A DNA stretch of 64,000 nucleotides from AP-15 sp963795485 (GTDB lineage Bacteria; Pseudomonadota; Alphaproteobacteria; ATCC43930; CGMCC-115725): assembly GCA_963795485.1 (NCBI GenBank), contig CAWCIL010000006.1:558001-622000 (forward strand), read 5' to 3'. Both the position numbers and the translations under genes were made by a program. Under the pieces are notes generated by a model. The model did not search any database. It was not told the DNA's origin and was given only the letters and a program-made list of their open reading frames with translations. Position 1 is the first letter of the stretch, and each line of letters opens with the position of its first letter. Positions 63,273 through 64,000 of the stretch are shown one piece after another.

Positions 63273-63314
63273 CAAAGCTTTTCCCCCGCAAAGCTTTTCC
63301 GGCACAAAGCTTTT
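63273..63314. repeat. three CAAAGCTTTT boxes at 16-bp spacing
   Basis: CAAAGCTTTT occurs at 63273, 63289 and 63305, exactly 16 bp apart. Each contains the 8-bp palindrome AAAGCTTT. The array lies 66 bp upstream of the Rieske oxygenase start, so it may be a regulatory array. Confidence 0.75.
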
Positions 63315-63379
63315 GACCTCGCCGCCGCGTCGGGTTCAGTGTGCAACCGCGACCAAAGGACAAAAAACGGACCCCCTCG

Positions 63380-64000
63380 ATGGACCTTCCCGAAAGCGTT
63401 GCCGCCCTCGGAGAGCGGCTCGACGGAACCGGCGCGATCACGCCCGATCCGCAATTGCTGACCGGCGCCGACGTGTTCGCCAGCGAGCGGGACCGGTTGT
63501 TCATGCGGCCGTGGATCGCCGTCGATCATGCGCGCCGCCTCGACCAGGCCGAGCGCTATTTCCGGTTTGACGCCGCGACCCGCTCGATCCTGGTGACGCG
63601 TGCGGCGGACGGCCGCCTGCACGCATTGCGCAATGTGTGCATCCACGCCGGCTACCCGGTCTGCGATGCCGAGGAGGGGCCGGCCGAGCGCCTCGTTTGC
63701 CCGTATCACGGCTGGGAATTTCTGCTCGACGGCCGCCTCGTCGAGCCGGATCTGTCGGCGCGCATCGACCCGGCGCGGCTGCGGCTGGCGAGCTACCCGG
63801 TCTGCGTCCAGGACGGGCTGATCTTCGTCGACCTGTCGGGTTCGGCCGGCTCCGACGAGCCATCCCCCGAAGCCGTCGCAGCCACACCCGTCCCGGATTG
63901 GCTCGCCGATGCCGAAGTGACCCAGCGGACCCGTTGCAGCACCAACTGGAATTGGAAGCTGGCGCTGCAATTCCTCAAATCGGCTCCACATCTGGTGTTC
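63380..64000 (+). CDS. Rieske [2Fe-2S] aromatic oxygenase alpha subunit (partial)
   Basis: N-terminal 207 residues of a ring-hydroxylating oxygenase alpha-subunit-like protein, cut by the window end. The Rieske cluster motif is NVCIHAGYPVCDAEEGP...LVCPYHGWEF (CxH at about residue 88 and CxxH at about 109). The catalytic iron domain is just beginning at TRCSTNWNWKLALQFLKSA. The ATG at 63380 matches the family start. Substrate and reductase partner are unknown. The upstream 16-bp repeat array may control it. Confidence 0.88.
   Translation, partial: MDLPESVAALGERLDGTGAITPDPQLLTGADVFASERDRLFMRPWIAVDHARRLDQAERYFRFDAATRSILVTRAADGRLHALRNVCIHAGYPVCDAEEGPAERLVCPYHGWEFLLDGRLVEPDLSARIDPARLRLASYPVCVQDGLIFVDLSGSAGSDEPSPEAVAATPVPDWLADAEVTQRTRCSTNWNWKLALQFLKSAPHLVF

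Noticed and set aside
63273..63314. Possible CRISPR-like array at the AAAGCTTT boxes
   Set aside because: Repeats are only 10 bp with 6-bp gaps and three copies; there are no spacers of CRISPR length and no cas genes.

Overview
The window is a high-GC chromosomal segment that reads as an alphaproteobacterium, most likely Rhodospirillales-like. The indicators are a GcrA cell-cycle regulator, the gene orders hom-glpX-recJ and TIGR02300/aroA-cmk-rpsA-ihfB-LapA, an arginyltransferase-type Bpt, class I PHA synthase and TamAB. The genus cannot be fixed from the sequence alone. There is no rRNA, prophage, intact insertion sequence or CRISPR array; one tRNA (Ala-GGC) is present.

Layout. 0-6.8 kb: a secreted cysteine-rich protein, an MFS symporter, phaC and an OmpA-like lipoprotein, with a decayed phaC 3' end left beyond the MFS gene. 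6.9-13 kb: hom, glpX and recJ, with a hicBA toxin-antitoxin pair and a secreted SMP-30-like protein between hom and glpX. 13-14.7 kb: a small metal-handling group (molbindin, DUF364, ModE-type regulator). 14.8-23 kb: a PcaB/PurB-family lyase, bpt, a lipoprotein, a zinc alcohol dehydrogenase, a VWA protein, gcrA and a glpK-DUF5996-cupin operon. 23-28.8 kb: a sensory operon of two tandem ABC-type solute-binding proteins, a membrane histidine kinase and a response-regulator/nucleotide cyclase. 28.9-35.3 kb: rpmB-tamA-tamB. 35.5-36.9 kb: a low-GC islet of three overlapping small genes, one an XRE-type DNA-binding protein. 37-44.8 kb: an acyl-CoA synthetase, DUF5131, DUF3750, a duplicated ferredoxin-like-fold protein, an amidohydrolase and DegP. 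45-47.8 kb: a 915-residue ABC-exporter-like protein in which nearly every ATPase motif is changed and which carries a ~300-residue insertion with repeated elements. 47.9-56.3 kb: MFS, SDR, VOC, two acyl-CoA dehydrogenases, an amidohydrolase and a glutamine amidotransferase. 56.9-64 kb: tRNA-Ala, TIGR02300, aroA, DUF1326, cmk, rpsA, ihfB, LapA and the start of a Rieske oxygenase that runs off the window.

About seventeen single-base frame breaks interrupt otherwise well-conserved genes, including hom, aroA, degP and phaC. The pattern looks like residual sequencing error more than gene decay, and the affected genes are annotated here over their full reconstructed extent.

The most unusual items are the apparent pseudo-ATPase ABC protein, the binding protein-kinase-cyclase operon, the low-GC islet, the molybdate-type cluster without a visible transporter, the phaC remnant, two sets of three-copy 15-16 bp tandem repeats, and a terminator/antiterminator-like leader before one amidohydrolase.
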